NCBI RefSeq assembly: GCF_002078875.1 | Contig: NC_034419.1 | Coordinates: forward strand, 18,415,516-18,479,515 | Length of the DNA: 64,000 bases | From: Numida meleagris | Taxonomy: Eukaryota; Chordata; Aves; Galliformes; Numididae | Direction: 5' to 3' | Shown here: positions 59,801 through 64,000 of the stretch, piece by piece | Layout of the letters: every line of letters begins with the position of its first letter | Numbering within the stretch: the stretch's first letter is position 1 | Made by a program: the position numbers and the translations under genes | The notes under the pieces: model-generated | What the model saw: only the letters and a program-made list of their open reading frames with translations | The model's database searches: none | What the model was told of the DNA's origin: nothing

Positions 59801-62800
59801 GCTGGACGGAATCTGTAAGGAAGTGATCAAAAATGAGCCCTGTGATTCTTGCCGTTGCTGTCCCATCACGGAGCAGGTGGGAGGCCTCGTGCTGCAGATC
59901 GCTGCTCATCAAAGCAGCACGGAGCAGCAGGGCAAGGCTCGTGCTGCAGCTCCGGAGGTGTTCCCTTTGCTTTAGTTTGCTTCCTGGATTTAGCTAATGC
60001 GCTCCCGTATCCAATCCCATGCATGAAAGCTGTAGGAGGGCAGAATGACTTTGAGAGGGGCATCTTGCAGTTCTGGTGAGATTCTGTGGGGTGCCGTAGT
60101 TGTTATTTGGGGTTTCATCTTAAACAGAGACTTAGTTTTGTTTTCCTGTGCAGATAAACTGTGCATGAAGCATATCTGAAGATGCACTGGCTTCTACATA
60201 GATGGTATACAGGATGAAATCATCACCTGTGGAATTGAAAGAATTGAAGCTGTCAAGGCTTAAAAAAAATAGTAGGAAGTGTTCATCTTTCAGGTGTTTT
60301 TCTGCGCTCATGGGTACATACAGCCAACTTCCCAATGCAGCAGCTTACCTCTAGTTCATATTCCATTTCTCATCTTAAGCATTGCAGAGTTTGTCAACAT
60401 TCATTCTTTTCCCCCAAACCGGAAAAGCCTTTGTCTCCTTTAACAACTCACGTTGCTGCTGCCCACATTGCGGCCGTCTGCATTACAAACCTCCAACGTG
60501 TGAATGGAGGAACTCAGCTCCTTTTCTGTGCCCGCCTGCCCGCATTGCCGCACTGCTGTCATCTCCTGACCTTCCATTTGTTAAGGAGTTTTACTTAAGC
60601 TCTAATGACGACGTGACAGCACTGCCAAGATTTGGCTCTGTGCAGCACTGACGGTGCCCTTAGGGTCCTCCCCTCTAGTAATAATCAATGGCTCTTGGCG
60701 CCGGCGTATCTAAAATAAATAAATTGCAGGGTAAAGCTTATGTTTATCTACAGAGCACAATTGCTTTTTGAGCAGTGATTGTGCTTTGAACACCACTACG
60801 TGCAGGAATCCCTGTCCCTTGCTCCTGCGGGGTCGCTGCTGCCCGTGCCCGGTGCCGTGGTTGCCGTGTGCTGGAGGCTCTGCGTGCCCCGGCTGTGCTG
60901 TGTGTGGCTGCGTGTGCCCAGGCTGCCAGAGCTTTCCTTCTGGGCTCCCCGATGGAGGGAACCCACAGACCTCCAGAGAGGTCAGATTTTGGGGGTGGTG
61001 CACACTGACAGCCAGTTGCTTTTAAAAGGTTTTCAAGCTGGGCACCTGGGAACTTTGCTTTCAAAAACCTTGGAGTTGTTTTTTGGGTTCCAGATATCCC
61101 AGTTGTCCTGGATCTCAAAGGTGGGAAATACTCAATTTCTGTTAGTTTAACGCCAAAAATTGATTAACCGGTGGACTGATTTTGCTAGGTGTCACTAGTC
61201 CTTGGGAGGAGACTAGGAAAGCAGCTTCCAACTGCACGTGTTCTTGGAAACTGCTTTGGCAAACATCTGCCTCTTCCCAAGGAAAATAATGCAGTCCTGG
61301 GAAGTAATTCCTGCTGAAGGGAGTTCTTACCTGCTGTTGTAGAACAGAAGAGTTAAGGACTGGAAATGCATTGTGTGTAGTGATGCTGTAACACTCCACA
61401 GCCCCGAAGCTCCAAAGTGTCAGAAATCAGTGCAAGCGTAAGTGCAGAGTGGGCACTGTGTCCCCAGAAGAATCTGTTGCACTTTCTGTGGGCTCGGCTA
61501 CATCTTGCTTGGGGCTCTGTGAGCTTAAGGCAGAGCTTTCATTTTGAGGGCCCGACAACTTGGTTTACATGAAGTTTTTGTAGTTAACTTCCAAGTCAGG
61601 AAATAGGGAAAGCTGTGTTGGTGATGCTAATTCAGTTACTCTGCTTATTTCTATATGTTTTCTGGCATATCTTTTAAAGAAGGTAGTGATGCTTTCTGTC
61701 CACTTATGAAGAGGAAAGGGAGTTGGGCTCTGCAGCATATGCAGTGGCTGAAGGACTTGGCACTAAGCAAGCAACCTGAAGCCAAACACATTGCTTCTGT
61801 GCATGCAGGTTTGATTTCAGAGAAGCTGAGGCTTCTTGCTCTGCACGTGAGCTTGGCCTATTCTCTTTTGGGTTTGTTTTTTTTTTGGTTTGATTGCGCT
61901 TTTTTTATAATTTTGATTTCAGTTGTACAAGTGGCACAGTGACTTATGGCTAAGAAAATGCCCATCACATGTTTTGGATTAACAACTATGTTTATTGCCC
62001 CCTCCCCCCAACACTTTGGGGCCAGGCAGTGAGGAGGGATGGCTGTTTGCAGCTTTACAGAAGAAAAGTGCAGCTTTTGGTTTTTGCCAGCGCTCTGATA
62101 TCTGCTGTGTATTATCAGCATTAACTTTTAAATCCCCCGAATCTGTCCTCGTTGATCTCCAGCCTTGCTTAATAAACTTGAGCCTTACACCTTTGGTAAA
62201 CAAGATAATGCTCAATGAAGAAGAATATTTATCCCCCGCACATGTCAGGGCTGAGCTCTATATCAAGCATAATTTCCTGCTGCGTATCTCCTGGTGGTAG
62301 ATCGTTTGGAGTTGATTTTGGTGTGTCGTGCTTGATATGAGGGAGGGTGAATGTGTTTGCAGTTACTTTCCCTTCTAGATAAGTCCTGTCCTGGGCTCTG
62401 CCCTTTGGAGCATCGCCGACCTGCGGGAGCGAGCGGCTCAGGGCGATTCGGTGCTGCCTGCTGCTAGGAGCCTCGTGGGCAGGGAGCTTGGCTCAGTGTT
62501 TGGAGGTTGGTGATCAAAAGCCGCAGCTTAGGAACATCTCCAAGAAAGCAGGAGATGGCTTTTGAAAGGACAGCTTTGAAATTCTCTCTGGTTGGGCTTC
62601 TTTTTATCAGGGCTCCTGTTGTTTGTTTCTCATCTGCGGCAGATGGAAACTTGCTGTTCTGTATTTGTTTAAGTGGCAGGTAAGTCCTGTGCCATTCAGC
62701 CCAGGATTTGGGGCTTTGAAGAAAATAATGGTATTCTTAATGCTGCAGAAGCTGACGAGGCTGAGTCGTGGCCCCTCTACCTTACATTTGTTTTTAAACA

Positions 62801-62975
62801 GGATTGAACGTTCCTCACTTCACAGGGATTTGGCCTCTTGATATGTTGTTTCAAGTATTTGTCTCTGAAAAATCTTAATCTTTACATTTTCACATGCGAA
62901 ATGCGTTGTTGGGCATATTGAGTGGGTCTTGTCATAATGCCCTATTTGAGGCAGCAGCTCCGGGTGCATGGCTCA

Positions 62976-63042
62976 CCCCAGCATTCCTGTGGGTGACAGA
63001 AGCTGTTCCCTTCCAACTCCAACGATTCTATGGTTCTATGAA
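62976..63042 (+). mobile_element. CR1 3'-terminal fragment
   Basis: Short 3' remnant: CCCTTCCAACTCCAACGATT followed by CTATGGTTCTATGAATC, the CR1 terminal repeat. It lies about 500 bases before the ITPR1 coding exon, in sense orientation. Confidence 0.8.
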
Positions 63043-63534
63043 TCACGGTACTGTTTTACATTACTATTCCCGTGAGTGCTATTTCAGCACACCGGAGGAT
63101 TTTTAAATACACTCGTACCTACCTCTCATTGTGACAGCAGTGTTTAGGCAGAGAATTGGGTTGTAATTCAGGTGGTACAAGTAATGGAGCTTAAATTGAA
63201 GCATTCTTCTTCCCTCTTTTCCTCTTGCATGGGATGAGGCAGGCTGGCACGCCTGGCGTGAGGTGTCTGAGCATCTGTAGGGCTGGATGAGGCTTCCAGA
63301 GAAAGAACCCGTGCTGCACGGGGTGCCAGCAGCCTGCTGTTTTTCCCTAGCTTATTTTTCTAAGCGAGCATTTTGGCATGCTGTGTTGTCCTTGATACCT
63401 GAAATTCCAGCGCGGGAGCTTGTTCTGTTTTTCAAACAAATAAACACAAAGGGTCCTATTGTTGTAACCTCAGTGATTTTTATGGAGAAATCGTTCTACC
63501 TAATAAGTAGTAATGTTTCGCTTTGTTCTTCTAG

Positions 63535-63642
63535 GGGCTCTAAGCCAGAGATGACCGACAAGATGTCGAGCTTCCTTCATATTGGAGATATTTGTTCTCT
63601 CTATGCAGAGGGCTCAACCAATGGATTTATTAGCACTTTGGG
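63535..63642 (+). other. ITPR1: ITPR1 exon carrying the start codon
   Basis: The acceptor TTGTTCTTCTAG ends at 63534. Sixteen bases of leader precede the ATG, and the donor GTAAGA starts at 63643. Confidence 0.9.
63551..63642 (+). CDS. ITPR1: ITPR1: type 1 inositol trisphosphate receptor, first coding exon (partial gene)
   Basis: It encodes [20 protein letters not shown] then [10 protein letters not shown] and two bases of a Gly codon. This is the N-terminus of the tetrameric ER calcium-release channel opened by inositol 1,4,5-trisphosphate. The segment starts the suppressor (beta-trefoil) domain and is identical to mammals except Thr for Ser at residue 2. The GG|GTAAGA donor leaves phase 2, as expected before LVDDR in the next exon. 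The full protein is about 2,700 residues, so only about 1% lies here; the remainder is right of the window. The start is fixed by family conservation; the ATG context CAGAGATGA is moderate. Confidence 0.96.
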
Positions 63643-64000
63643 GTAAGAACAGCTGTTCTCTTGTACAAAACACATCTGTAAGGACTAACAGAGCTCAATT
63701 AGCTGCTGTGGGCCCGACTTCCAGGCAATGCTGGGCAAAACCAAGTTGCATTCTGTACTTAAAAATGGCCTGAAATGAATATGGCAAGTTAGATTTCTCG
63801 GGAGGATAAAGAGCATATCGATGGCTGTGGTACAGTGTTAATGGACTTGGTGGGGAGGAAGAAGCTTTCCAGGGTTAAGCTGTGGGTAGAGGGAATGAAT
63901 GCAAGTAAATGATTTTCATGTTGTCTGTCCCATGTCCATCCATGTGTCCTGTCCTGTCCCTTCCTGCCCACCCCAGTCAGGAACAAATAGGTCCCAGTAC
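63643..64000 (+). other. ITPR1 intron following the first coding exon (partial)
   Basis: Intronic sequence to the window edge. Nothing was recognised in it. Confidence 0.85.

Larger units (their letters stand above)
52844..63534 (+). other. ITPR1 intron 1 (or leader introns)
   Basis: About 10.7 kb with no recognised coding exon. It contains CR1 fragments at 53,446-53,857 and 62,976-63,042 and a two-copy 14-base repeat near 57,490-57,520. Open frames such as plus 56349-56849 (166 codons) resemble no family. Confidence 0.7.

Overview
This is vertebrate nuclear DNA, almost certainly from a bird and probably a galliform such as chicken. The evidence is compact intron-exon genes with GT-AG splice sites, CpG-island promoters, and 3' fragments of the avian retroposon CR1 as the only recognisable interspersed repeats. 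The gene order SETMAR(+), SUMF1(-), ITPR1(+) is the one known from human 3p26. The species call is inference.

Layout. 1-18.2 kb is intergenic sequence with no recognisable coding exon; it holds an orphan CpG-rich block at about 12.44-12.79 kb and a CR1 fragment beside it. At 18.3-19.6 kb lies the SETMAR CpG island. SETMAR (two coding exons, 288 residues) runs to 20,136 and has a likely 2 kb 3'UTR. It is a SET-domain methyltransferase without the mariner transposase fused to it in anthropoid primates. SUMF1 occupies 48,652 back to 23,839 on the minus strand. All nine coding exons can be read with exact splice phases and give a 352-residue formylglycine-generating enzyme. SETMAR and SUMF1 converge tail to tail. 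From 48.75 to 52 kb is the SUMF1/ITPR1 intergenic spacer. The ITPR1 CpG island and a TATA-containing promoter lie at 52.0-53.4 kb, a non-coding first exon ends at 52,843, intron 1 is about 10.7 kb or contains further leader exons, and the first ITPR1 coding exon is at 63,551-63,642. The rest of ITPR1 lies beyond the right edge.

The three genes do not form one pathway. SETMAR modifies chromatin in the nucleus, SUMF1 activates sulfatases in the ER, and ITPR1 is the ER calcium-release channel. They are linked here by conserved synteny.

No new multigene system was found. The most useful observations are: an exact 59-bp duplication around a single N in the ITPR1 promoter (probable assembly seam); paired CACGTG boxes, one CLEAR-like, just upstream of SUMF1; loss of the RYSR convertase motif in the SUMF1 N-terminus; a Lys between the two catalytic cysteines of SUMF1; very short upstream ORFs in the ITPR1 leader; and the orphan CpG block.
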